Shown here: positions 29,616 through 37,552 of the stretch, piece after piece | Numbering within the stretch: the first letter of the stretch is position 1 | How the letters are laid out: the number at the start of each line of letters is the position of its first letter | DNA from: WHSW01 sp963749365 | GTDB lineage: Bacteria; Actinomycetota; Thermoleophilia; Solirubrobacterales; 70-9 | DNA: 64,000 bases | NCBI GenBank assembly: GCA_963749365.1 | Contig: CAVVME010000003.1 | Location: 496,001-560,000 of the forward strand | Direction of reading: 5' to 3' | The notes under the pieces: model-generated | What the model was told of the DNA's origin: nothing | The model's database searches: none | What the model saw: only the letters and a program-made list of their open reading frames with translations | Made by a program: the position numbers and the translations under genes

Positions 29616-31231
29616 TCCGCCGGGGTTTCGCCCGGCACGCCCGCAGGCGAAGCCGAGGACGTGGCCGGCATGCTCGTGGGTTGAAAGGCGTACTCGAGCG
29701 AGTCGACAAGCGCTTCCCAGGAAGCCTCGATGATGTTCTCCGAGACCCCGATCGATCCCCAGGACTCCTGGCCGTCGGCTGAGTCGAGCAGCACCCTCGT
29801 CACCGCCCCGGTCCCGTGGTGGGAGTCGAGGATGCGGACCTTGTAGTCGACCAGCTCGATCTCGGCGAGGTGCGGGTGCAGCTCGCCGATCGCGTCGCGC
29901 AGGGCGCGGTCGAGCGCGTTCACGGGCCCGTTGCCCTCCGCCGTGCGGACGTAGCGAGCGCCGTCGACCCAGATCTTGATCGTCGCCTCGGTGTCGACCC
30001 GTCCGTCGGCGCGTTTCTCGGTGATCACCCGGAAGCTCTCGAGCTGGAACAGCGGCTCGTACTCGCCCGCCTCGCGGCGCAGCAGGAGCTCGAATGAGGC
30101 GTCGGCGGCCTCGTAGTGATAGCCGCGATGCTCGCGTTCCTTGATCCGCTCGACCGAGCGCTTTGCCGCCTCGGGGTCGAGGTCGATCCCCGCGCTCTGT
30201 GCCCGGGAGAGCACCGAGCCCTTGCCTGAGAGCTCCGAGATCAGCACCTCACGGCTGTTGCCGATCAGGGCCGGGTCGAGGTGCTCGAAGGTTCGCGAGT
30301 CGGCCTGCACCCCCGCGGCGTGCATGCCGCCCTTGTGGGCGAACGCGTTGCGCCCGACATAGGGCTGATCCGGGTCGGGGTTCGTGTTGGTCAGCTCGTC
30401 GACGAAATGCGCCGTCTCGGTCAGCAGCGCCATCCGCTCCGCGGGCACGCACTCATAACCCATCCTCAGCTGCAGCGCCGGCAGGATCGAGATCAGGTTG
30501 GCGTTGCCGCATCGCTCGCCGTAGCCGTTGATCGTGCCCTGGACCATCCGCGCTCCGGCGTCGACCGCGGCCAGCGAGTTCGCCACCCCGCACTCCGCAT
30601 CGTTGTGGGCGTGGATCCCGACCTGCGCCTCGTTGCCGAGCTCGCTGACGACCGCGGCCGTGGCCTCGGCGACCTGCGCCGGAAGGCTCGATCCGTTGGT
30701 ATCGCAGAGGGTCACGTTCTCCGCCCCGGCGCCGACCGCCGCCCGCAGGCAGTCGAGCGCGTAACCGCGGTCGTCGCGCCAGGCATCGAAGAAGTGCTCG
30801 GCGTCATAGACGACCCGCTTGCCGGCCCCGCGCGCATAGGCGACGGAATCGGTGATCATCGCCAGGTTCTCGTCGCGGCTGACCCTCGTGACCTTGTCGA
30901 GGTGCAGGCCCCAGGTCTTGCCGACGAAGGTGATCACCGGCGCGACGCCGGCGACCAGCCCGCGCAGGGCCGGGTCCTGATCGGCGGCGGCGTCGCGGCG
31001 TCTGGTCATCCCGAACGCGCAAACGACCGCTCCCGCGAGCTCAACCTCGGAGAGCAGGCGAAAGAGCTCCGCCTCCTTCGGGTTCGAGCTCGGAAACCCG
31101 GCCTCGACGAAACCGATCCCGAGCCGGTCCAGCGCCCGCACGACGCGCACCTTCTCGGCCGCCGAGAGCGACATGCCCTGCCCCTGCATGCCGTCGCGGA
31201 GGGTTGTGTCGTAGAGGTCTATGCGGGTCAC
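29612..31231 (-). CDS. cimA: (R)-citramalate synthase
   Basis: 539 residues. The N-terminal TIM barrel starts IDLYDTTLRDGMQGQGMSL; GFVEAGFPSSNPKE, HAHNDAECGVANSLAAVDAGA and GTINGYGERCGNANL are those of CimA-type condensing enzymes, and KGGMHAAGVQ and the C-terminal regulatory domain (DYKVRILDSHHGTGAVTRV) separate it from 2-isopropylmalate synthase. It joins pyruvate and acetyl-CoA to citramalate, giving 2-ketobutyrate for isoleucine with LeuBCD. GTG start with AAAGG about 7 nt upstream. A candidate leader peptide lies between ilvE and this gene. Confidence 0.92.
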   Translation of the reverse strand: MTRIDLYDTTLRDGMQGQGMSLSAAEKVRVVRALDRLGIGFVEAGFPSSNPKEAELFRLLSEVELAGAVVCAFGMTRRRDAAADQDPALRGLVAGVAPVITFVGKTWGLHLDKVTRVSRDENLAMITDSVAYARGAGKRVVYDAEHFFDAWRDDRGYALDCLRAAVGAGAENVTLCDTNGSSLPAQVAEATAAVVSELGNEAQVGIHAHNDAECGVANSLAAVDAGARMVQGTINGYGERCGNANLISILPALQLRMGYECVPAERMALLTETAHFVDELTNTNPDPDQPYVGRNAFAHKGGMHAAGVQADSRTFEHLDPALIGNSREVLISELSGKGSVLSRAQSAGIDLDPEAAKRSVERIKEREHRGYHYEAADASFELLLRREAGEYEPLFQLESFRVITEKRADGRVDTEATIKIWVDGARYVRTAEGNGPVNALDRALRDAIGELHPHLAEIELVDYKVRILDSHHGTGAVTRVLLDSADGQESWGSIGVSENIIEASWEALVDSLEYAFQPTSMPATSSASPAGVPGETPAE

Positions 31232-31267
31232 TTGATGCCTTTCGGTGCGAGGAGAAGAGCGAGTCGT

Positions 31268-31286
31268 GCGCGGGTCGCCCCCGCGC
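31268..31286 (-). promoter_or_regulatory. hairpin in the ilvE-cimA spacer
   Basis: GCGCGGG and CCCGCGC form a perfect 7-bp stem with a 5-nt loop, between a short Ile/Val-containing ORF and cimA. No long T-run follows. Confidence 0.4.
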
Positions 31287-31299
31287 GGCCGCGGCGCCG

Positions 31300-31350
31300 T
31301 CAGGCGGTCGCGGCGGCGCTAATTCGCCCGATTGCCTCGATCACCGGCAT
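31300..31350 (-). CDS. possible leader peptide before cimA
   Basis: MPVIEAIGRISAAATA, 16 codons with three Ile and one Val, starting 2 nt after the ilvE stop and followed by a GC hairpin before cimA. Isoleucine is the end product of the CimA branch, so an attenuation leader is plausible. The density of control codons is modest, and chance is a real alternative. Confidence 0.3.
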   Translation of the reverse strand: MPVIEAIGRISAAATA

Positions 31351-31352
31351 CG

Positions 31353-32339
31353 TCAGCCGCTGACCTTACCGCCTATAGGTGCCTCAACCGCGCGGCTCGG
31401 CTTGGTTGCGTCAGAGCTCCGCCCCACCGGCTCCACCGGGTCGAGCCACTCCGAGTACTCGGGCGCTCGGCCGTGCAGAGCGTCCTCGAACTTCGCCTGG
31501 ATCATCCGGGTCATCTCCCCCGGAGGCCCGAGCTCGTGACCGTCGATCTCGCGCACGGGAACGAGCTCGGCCGCGGTCCCGCAGAGGAAGGCCTCCTCGG
31601 CGATGTAGAGCTCGGCGCGGGCGATGTCGCGCTCGATCACCGGACAGCCGAGATCGGCAGCGATCTGGATCACCGACTTGCGGCTGATCCCGTCGAGGAT
31701 CGAACTGGTGTGTCCAGGGGTGACGATCTCGCCCTCGCGGACGAGGAACACGTTCTCGCCCGAGCCCTCGCAGACCAAGCCGCCCTCATCGAGCAGGATC
31801 GCCTCCTCGTAGCCCGACTGCGCGGCCTCCGTCTTGGCGAGGATCGAGTTCAGGTACTGCCCTGACGCCTTCGAGTGCGGGATCAGCCCGTTGGGCGAGA
31901 TCCGGCGCCAGGAGGAGACCTTGGCCCGGATCCCCTTGCGCTTGCCCTCGTCGCCCAGGTAGGCGCCCCACGACCAGGCCGCGATCATCACCTCGACCGG
32001 AGCCGACTGCGCGTACAAACCCATCTCGCCGTAGCCGCGAAAGGCGAGCGGGCGGATGTAGCAGCTGGTGAGCGCGTTGCGGCGAATCAGCTCGTGGGTC
32101 GCCTCGCGCAGCTCGTCGACCGAGCGCTCGAGCGGCAGGTAGTAGAGATCAGCCGACTTGCGCAGCCGCTCGAGGTGGTCGCGATGGCGAAAGACGGCCG
32201 GCCCGCGCTCCGTCTCGTAGCAGCGAATTCCCTCAAAGACCCCGGAGCCGTAGTGAAGCCCGTGACTGAGCACGTGCACCTGGGCGTCGTCCCAGGCGAC
32301 GAACTCCCCGTTTACCCAGATCCAGTCCGACTTCTGCAC
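31353..32339 (-). CDS. ilvE: branched-chain amino-acid aminotransferase
   Basis: 328 residues. Class IV PLP fold: the Lys in PHSKASGQYLNSI is the Schiff-base lysine, GSGVFEGIRCYET and RPLAFRGYGEMGL bind substrate, and EGSGENVFLVREG with HTSSILDGISRKSV binds the cofactor phosphate. It makes Leu, Ile and Val from their keto acids. It starts 15 nt after the leuB stop in the same operon. The last 20 residues are a polar tail. Confidence 0.94.
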   Translation of the reverse strand: MQKSDWIWVNGEFVAWDDAQVHVLSHGLHYGSGVFEGIRCYETERGPAVFRHRDHLERLRKSADLYYLPLERSVDELREATHELIRRNALTSCYIRPLAFRGYGEMGLYAQSAPVEVMIAAWSWGAYLGDEGKRKGIRAKVSSWRRISPNGLIPHSKASGQYLNSILAKTEAAQSGYEEAILLDEGGLVCEGSGENVFLVREGEIVTPGHTSSILDGISRKSVIQIAADLGCPVIERDIARAELYIAEEAFLCGTAAELVPVREIDGHELGPPGEMTRMIQAKFEDALHGRAPEYSEWLDPVEPVGRSSDATKPSRAVEAPIGGKVSG

Positions 32340-32354
32340 CGCTCGAAGTATGAC

Positions 32355-33437
32355 CTACACGTCCAGCTCCGCGAGCACGGCTTCGGTCATCTCCTCGGTC
32401 CCGACCTCAACCTCCGCGGGCAGGTCCGACATCGGCGGCATCTCGGCCTCGACCCAGGCGAGGTCCGGGGTCCGGACCCCGCGCGCAAGCGCCGCCTCGA
32501 CCGCCTCCTCGACCGCCGTCGCCTGCGCCTCCATCTCGAGCCCGTGGCGAAGCATCATCGCGGCCGAGAGGAAGCCCGCGAGCGGGTTCGCGACGCCCTT
32601 GCCGGCGAGCTCTGGCGCCGAGCCGTGGACGGGCTCGAACAGCCCGGGACCGCCGTCGCCGAGGCTCGCCGAGGGCAGCATCCCTAGCGAGCCGGTGAGC
32701 ATCGCCGCCTCGTCGCTGAGAATGTCGCCGAACAGGTTCTCGGTCAGGATCACATCGAACCGGGAGGGATCGCTGACGAGCTGCATCGCGGCGTTGTCGA
32801 CCAGCAGGTGGTCGAGCTCGACCTCCGGGAACCCGTCGGCGATCCGGGTCACGGTCTCGCGCCACAGGCGCGAGGTCTCGAGCACGTTCGCCTTGTCGAC
32901 GGACGTCACCCGACGACGGCGGTCGCGGGCGGATTCGAACCCGACCCGGGCGATCCGCTCGATCTCGCCAACCGAGTACTCGCAGGTGTCGTGGGCGCGG
33001 TCGGCGTCGCGGCCGGAGTCACCGAAGTAGATCCCCCCGGTCAGCTCGCGGACGACGAGCAGGTCCGTGCCGCGGATGCGGTCCTCGCGCAGCGGGCTGG
33101 CGAGCAACAGGGCGGCGCTCGGGCGCACCGGCCTCAGGTTCGCGTACAGGCCGAGGCCCTTGCGCAACCCGAGCAGGCCCTGCTCGGGGCGGGGCGCGTC
33201 CGGGTCGGTGCTGTCCCAGCGCGGGCCTCCGACGGCACCGAGGAGCACCGCATCGGCGGCGCGGCACGCGTCGAGGACCTGGTCGCTGAGCGCGACGCCG
33301 GTGGCGTCGATCGAGGCTCCTCCGATCGGGTGCTCAGCGAAATCGAACTCTCCAAGCCGCTCGAGCAGGCGAACCGTGGCGGCGACGATCTCGGGGCCGA
33401 TCCCGTCGCCCGGGAGGACGGCGATCCGCGACGCCAT
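32355..33437 (-). CDS. leuB: 3-isopropylmalate dehydrogenase
   Basis: 360 residues. PGDGIGPEIV, the substrate arginines in LRKGLGLYANLRPVRP, VRELTGGIYFG, SVDKANVLETSRLW and NLFGDILSDEAAMLTGSLGMLPSAS are textbook LeuB, as is HGSAPELAGKGVANPLA for NAD. It oxidises 3-isopropylmalate, and 3-methylmalate in the citramalate route. Its ATG overlaps the methyltransferase stop (TGATG). Confidence 0.95.
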   Translation of the reverse strand: MASRIAVLPGDGIGPEIVAATVRLLERLGEFDFAEHPIGGASIDATGVALSDQVLDACRAADAVLLGAVGGPRWDSTDPDAPRPEQGLLGLRKGLGLYANLRPVRPSAALLLASPLREDRIRGTDLLVVRELTGGIYFGDSGRDADRAHDTCEYSVGEIERIARVGFESARDRRRRVTSVDKANVLETSRLWRETVTRIADGFPEVELDHLLVDNAAMQLVSDPSRFDVILTENLFGDILSDEAAMLTGSLGMLPSASLGDGGPGLFEPVHGSAPELAGKGVANPLAGFLSAAMMLRHGLEMEAQATAVEEAVEAALARGVRTPDLAWVEAEMPPMSDLPAEVEVGTEEMTEAVLAELDV

Positions 33438-34216
33438 CAGGCCGGCCGCCGGGCCGAGACGTTGAGCCGCACGTACTCGAGCACCAGCGGCCTTGGCATC
33501 GAACCCAGGACGGCGTCGATGAACTCGTCGTGGAGATCGTCGGGGAGCCGATCGAGGTGATGGGTGAGGCCAACCGCGCGCACGAACTCCCGCGGCTCGC
33601 GGGGCTCGACGACCTTGTCCTCGAGCCAGATCCGATCGACCTCGAAGCCGCAGCGTTCGAGCCGTGTCCAGGTGTCGCCGACCGAGGCGAAGTAGTGGGT
33701 ATCGCGCATTCCGCGCAGGTAGGGGGCAAAGCGCTCGTCGCCTTCCGAGGACTCGACCGCGCGCTTCCATTCGGCGACGTTGCCCTCTCCCCCGCACTGG
33801 GCGGCGAGCACGCCCCCCGGCCGCAATGTCTCGAACAGGCGGGTGAACAGCCGGTCGTGATCGAGGACCCAGTGGAAGGTGGCGTTCGAGAAGACGACGT
33901 CCACGGGTCGCTCGAGGCTCAGCTCGAGCAGGTCGCAGACCCGGAGCTCGATCCGGTCGCCAAACGGCTCCAAAGCGGCGCGGGCGTGCTCGATCATCGA
34001 GGGCGCCGAATCGACCCCGATCACCCTGCCCTCTGGGAGTCGCTCCGCCAGGTGCCTCGTCACCCTTCCGGACCCGCAGCCGGCGTCGAGCGCGGTCTCG
34101 TCGCCTTCGAGCTCGAGTCGCGCCAGCACCTCCAGGCCCCACTTCTCTTGGGGGTCGGCAACGCGGTCATAGCTTGTCGCGTCCCAGTCGACGGGGCCAC
34201 CCGCGTCGCCGGTCAC
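33437..34216 (-). CDS. SAM methyltransferase (trans-aconitate methyltransferase-like) inside the leu operon
   Basis: 259 residues. ALDAGCGSGRVTRHLAERLP is the SAM-binding motif I, IGVDSAPSMIEHA is the acidic strand 2, and VFSNATFHWVLDHD resembles the Tam family motif after strand 4. The GTG at 34216 overlaps the leuD TGA (GTGA); an ATG 21 nt earlier is possible. Tam methylates trans-aconitate, and yeast Tmt1 also methylates isopropylmalate, so a role on a leucine-pathway intermediate is plausible given its place between leuD and leuB. That role is an inference. Confidence 0.82.
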   Translation of the reverse strand: MTGDAGGPVDWDATSYDRVADPQEKWGLEVLARLELEGDETALDAGCGSGRVTRHLAERLPEGRVIGVDSAPSMIEHARAALEPFGDRIELRVCDLLELSLERPVDVVFSNATFHWVLDHDRLFTRLFETLRPGGVLAAQCGGEGNVAEWKRAVESSEGDERFAPYLRGMRDTHYFASVGDTWTRLERCGFEVDRIWLEDKVVEPREPREFVRAVGLTHHLDRLPDDLHDEFIDAVLGSMPRPLVLEYVRLNVSARRPA

Positions 34217-34770
34217 AGCGCCCTCGTGTCGGTCCACGGCGCCGCTCTGGCCTCGAACTCGTCGATCGCCGCCGCGGAGCGAAGCGTGAGCGCGATCTCG
34301 TCGAGGCCGTGCAGAAGCCTGTGCTTGACCTCCTCGTCGATCTCGAACCGGACCACGCCGGCGGCGGAGTCGACGGTCTGATCATCGAGGTCGATCCGCG
34401 CTGCACCGGCCTCGGCGACGGCTCTGCAGTCGGGCTCGGAGAGGATCACCGCAAGCAACCCGATCTTCATGCTGTTGGCGTAGAAGATGTCGCCGAACGA
34501 CGGTGCGATCACCGCCTCGAAGCCGAAGTCCTGCAACGCCCAGGGAGCGTGCTCGCGCGACGACCCGCAGCCGAAATTCGGGCCCGCGACCAGGATCGGG
34601 TTGGGATCGAGCTCGATCTCGCCGTCGCGGATCCAGTCGTAGAAGAGGAACTCGCCGAAACCCGAGCGCTCGACCCGCTTCAGGAACTGCTTCGGGATGA
34701 TCTGATCGGTGTCGACGTCGGCGCGGTCGAGGCAGCTCACCCCGCCCTCGATCAGCTCCACCGGGTTCAT
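34213..34770 (-). CDS. leuD: 3-isopropylmalate dehydratase small subunit
   Basis: 185 residues from ATG (MNPVELIEGG). DVDTDQIIPKQFL, GPNFGCGSSREHAPWAL and IAPSFGDIFYANSMKIGLL are the LeuD swivel-domain motifs. With LeuC it interconverts 2- and 3-isopropylmalate, and citramalate and methylmalate. It starts 16 nt after leuC and overlaps the methyltransferase start. Confidence 0.95.
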   Translation of the reverse strand: MNPVELIEGGVSCLDRADVDTDQIIPKQFLKRVERSGFGEFLFYDWIRDGEIELDPNPILVAGPNFGCGSSREHAPWALQDFGFEAVIAPSFGDIFYANSMKIGLLAVILSEPDCRAVAEAGAARIDLDDQTVDSAAGVVRFEIDEEVKHRLLHGLDEIALTLRSAAAIDEFEARAAPWTDTRAL

Positions 34771-34786
34771 GCCGTCCTCCGGTGGT

Positions 34787-36151
34787 TCACGCCCACTCCC
34801 GAATGTCGACGAAGCGCCCTTCAATTGCCGCCGCTGCGGCCATCCGCGGCGAAACCAGATGCGTCCGTCCGCCCTTGCCCTGGCGGCCCTCGAAGTTGCG
34901 ATTCGAGGTCGAGGCGCAGCGCTCGCCGGGGCTGAGGATGTCCGGGTTCATCCCCAGGCACATCGAGCAACCGGCACTGCGCCAGTCGAAGCCGGCAGAG
35001 CGAAAGACATCGTCGAGCCCCTCGGCCTCGGCCTCCGCCTTGACCCGGGCGGAGCCCGGGACGACCATGGCGGCGACCGTGTCGGCGACCGAGCGCCCCT
35101 CGACGATCTTGGCCGCCTCACGCAGATCCCCGACCCGAGAGTTCGTGCACGAGCCGATGAACACCCGGTCGAGCTCAATCTCCCGAATCGCGCGGCCGGG
35201 CTCGAGATCCATGTAGCGCAGCGCTCGCTGCTCGGTCTCCGTCTCGGGCTCGGGCACCTGGCCGGTGACCTCGACCACCTGTCCCGGTGTCGTCCCCCAG
35301 GTGACCATCGGCGACAGCGATGCGGCGTCGACCTCGACCTCGACGTCGAACGCTGCGCCTTCGTCGGTGGGCAGCTCGCGCCACGCCGCGACCGCTGCGT
35401 CGAGGACACGGGCCGCGGCCGGTCGGCCCTCGATCCATTCGAACGTGGTCTCGTCCGGGGCGATCATCCCCGCCCGGCCCCCGCCCTCGATCGTCATGTT
35501 GCAGATCGTCATCCGGTTCTCCATCGTCAGCCCACGGACGGTCTCGCCCGCGTACTCGACCGCGTGACCGGCCATGCCGCTGGTCCCGAGCCGGCCGATC
35601 GTCGCCAGGATCATGTCCTTCGCGGTGACGCCCGCGCCGAGCCGGCCCGAGTAGGAGATCCGCATCGTCCGCGGACGCTTCTGGACCAGGCACTGGGTCG
35701 CGAGCACGTGCTCGACCTCGGAGGTGCCGATCCCGAACGCAAGCGCCCCGAACGCGCCGTGAGTCGAGGTGTGGCTGTCGCCGCAGACGATCGTCATCCC
35801 GGGCTGGGTAAGCCCGAGCTCGGGCCCGATCACGTGCACGATCCCCTGTCGCTCGGAGCCGAGCGAGTAGAGCGGCACGCCGAACTCCGCGCAGTTGCGC
35901 TCCAGGGTCTCCACCTGCACCCGGGAGAGCCGGTCGGCGATCAGGCGCGCCGCCGCTGTGCCGTCTGTGGGTACGTTGTGGTCCGCGGTCGCGATCGTGC
36001 GGTCGGGCCGGCGCACCGCCCGCCCCTCGAGCCGGAGGCCGTCGAAGGCCTGCGGCGAGGTGACCTCGTGGACGAGGTGCAGGTCGACGTAGAGCAGGCC
36101 CTCGGCGACCTCGTGCGCCTGCCAGATCTTGTCGAACAGCGTGCGTGCCAT
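34787..36151 (-). CDS. leuC: 3-isopropylmalate dehydratase large subunit
   Basis: 454 residues. The 4Fe-4S cysteines are in FIGSCTNSR and SAGCSMCLGMNPD; TIVCGDSHTSTHGAFGALAFG and SNRNFEGRQGKGGRTHL are aconitase-family active-site segments. It forms the catalytic heterodimer with LeuD. The ATG overlaps the stop of the upstream XRE-cupin regulator, so regulator and structural genes form one unit. Confidence 0.95.
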   Translation of the reverse strand: MARTLFDKIWQAHEVAEGLLYVDLHLVHEVTSPQAFDGLRLEGRAVRRPDRTIATADHNVPTDGTAAARLIADRLSRVQVETLERNCAEFGVPLYSLGSERQGIVHVIGPELGLTQPGMTIVCGDSHTSTHGAFGALAFGIGTSEVEHVLATQCLVQKRPRTMRISYSGRLGAGVTAKDMILATIGRLGTSGMAGHAVEYAGETVRGLTMENRMTICNMTIEGGGRAGMIAPDETTFEWIEGRPAAARVLDAAVAAWRELPTDEGAAFDVEVEVDAASLSPMVTWGTTPGQVVEVTGQVPEPETETEQRALRYMDLEPGRAIREIELDRVFIGSCTNSRVGDLREAAKIVEGRSVADTVAAMVVPGSARVKAEAEAEGLDDVFRSAGFDWRSAGCSMCLGMNPDILSPGERCASTSNRNFEGRQGKGGRTHLVSPRMAAAAAIEGRFVDIREWA

Positions 36152-36732
36152 CAGCCTCGTCTCAGCCCCGCGGCGACGACAGCGAGAAACCGGGCCGGGT
36201 CGGCACCGTGGTTGGCGAAGTGATGGGGCAGGTCGGCGTCGAAGGTGACGCTGTCGCCGGGATCGAGATCGTGACGGGCGTCGTCGATCAACAGGCTGAC
36301 CGAGCCCCCGAGCACGGTCGCGGTCTCGCGCGCCCCCGGCTCGTGCAGAGGCGGATCACCCGTGCGCCCGGTCGAGGCGCCGGGATCGAGCTCGTGGATC
36401 GAGACGTCGGCGCGTTGACCCGGCAGCGGCGGGGTCAGCTCCTCGGTCCGGTGTCCCTTGCTGCGGCGCACCCGGCGCTCGCCGGCGCGGATCACGACCA
36501 CGTGCTCGCCCTCGTCGAGCCGCAGCAGCTGAGAGAGGGTCAAATCGAGGCCGCCCGCGATCCGCTCCGCCGTGCCCAGCGTCGGGCTCGTCTCGCCGCG
36601 TTCGACCTGCGAGAGCATCGGCGCCGAGACGCCACTGCGCTCGGCGAGGTCGCGAAGCGAGAGATCCATCGCCTCGCGCAGTGCCCGGACCCGCGCCCCG
36701 ACCATCCCGTCGCGTGTCTCGACCGCGCTCAC
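36151..36732 (-). CDS. XRE-family regulator with cupin sensor domain
   Basis: 193 residues from GTG. An N-terminal helix-turn-helix (LSLRDLAERSGVSAPMLSQVERG) is followed by a C-terminal cupin (PPLHEPGARETATVLGGSVSLLIDD, DPGDSVTFDADLPHHFAN). Such proteins often sense a small ligand and control adjacent metabolic genes. It is the first gene of the leuCD-methyltransferase-leuB unit. A TAACGT -10 lies 7 nt before the GTG (leaderless), and direct repeats over it suggest self-control. The ligand is unknown. Confidence 0.88.
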   Translation of the reverse strand: MSAVETRDGMVGARVRALREAMDLSLRDLAERSGVSAPMLSQVERGETSPTLGTAERIAGGLDLTLSQLLRLDEGEHVVVIRAGERRVRRSKGHRTEELTPPLPGQRADVSIHELDPGASTGRTGDPPLHEPGARETATVLGGSVSLLIDDARHDLDPGDSVTFDADLPHHFANHGADPARFLAVVAAGLRRG

Positions 36733-36760
36733 CGGTTGTACGTTATCACGAACGCTTGTA
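36733..36760. promoter_or_regulatory. promoter with 20-bp-spaced direct repeats upstream of the XRE-cupin gene
   Basis: CGGTTGTA at 36733-36740 and CGCTTGTA at 36753-36760 are direct repeats exactly two helix turns apart. The -10 TAACGT (minus strand, 36740-36745) lies between them and 7 nt from the GTG at 36732. A likely operator for the XRE-cupin protein itself. Confidence 0.45.
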
Positions 36761-36768
36761 TATGGCTG

Positions 36769-37518
36769 CTACCGGCTCTGGCCGGACGGCCGCACGAGCA
36801 CCTCGTTGACCGAGACGTGCTTCGGCTGTGAGACCACAAAGACGATCGCGTTGGCGATGTCCTCGGAGTCGAGGACCTTGCCGATCGAATCCCTCATCTC
36901 CTCCACCCGCTCGAGCACGATCGGATTCGTGTTCTGCTCCTGGAGCTCGGTCTCGACGAAGCCGGGCTCGACGCAGGTCGCCCGGATCCCGATCAGCGCC
37001 CCCTCCTGGCGCAACGACTCCGTGAACCCGACCACGCCCCACTTGGTCATGTTGTAGACGCCGGATCCGAGCGCGGCGATCCTGCCCGCAACCGAGGAAA
37101 CGTTGACGATGTCACCGCCGCCCCCGTCGCGGATCAGCGGCAGCGCGTAGTGGGTGCAGTAGAGCAGCCCGAGGCAGTTGACCTCGATCATCCGCCGCCA
37201 CTCGGCCGGGTCGGCCCCCTGCAGCGGCCCGAGCAGCATCAGGCCGGCGTTGTTGACCAGGATGTCGAGCCCGCCGAGTCCGGAGTGGGCCTGCTCGATC
37301 AGGGCCTTGGCCTGTGCCTCGTCGCCGATGTCGGCCTCGATCGCGATCGCGGTCCCGCCGGCGCCCTCGACCTTCTTCGCGAGCTCGTCGAGGCGATCCT
37401 TGCGGCGGGCGCCGAGCGCCACCGCCGCTCCCTCGCGCGCCAGCGCCACCGCCGTCGCCTCGCCGATCCCCGACGAGGCGCCGGTGATCACCGCCTTGCG
37501 GCCGTCCAGCGAGCCCAT
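36769..37518 (-). CDS. classical short-chain dehydrogenase/reductase
   Basis: 249 residues. TGASSGIGEA binds the cofactor; GARRKDRLDEL after strand 2 favours NADP; NNAGLMLLGPL, a Ser in NVSSVAGRIAAL and YNMTK (Tyr-x3-Lys) form the active site. Substrate unknown; the sequence resembles clavaldehyde/serine dehydrogenase-like SDRs. TAGAGT lies 9 nt before the ATG. Separate from the leu unit in regulation. Confidence 0.9.
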   Translation of the reverse strand: MGSLDGRKAVITGASSGIGEATAVALAREGAAVALGARRKDRLDELAKKVEGAGGTAIAIEADIGDEAQAKALIEQAHSGLGGLDILVNNAGLMLLGPLQGADPAEWRRMIEVNCLGLLYCTHYALPLIRDGGGGDIVNVSSVAGRIAALGSGVYNMTKWGVVGFTESLRQEGALIGIRATCVEPGFVETELQEQNTNPIVLERVEEMRDSIGKVLDSEDIANAIVFVVSQPKHVSVNEVLVRPSGQSR

Positions 37519-37552
37519 CGCCGCCGCACTCTAGACATCCGGGCTGGCCGCT

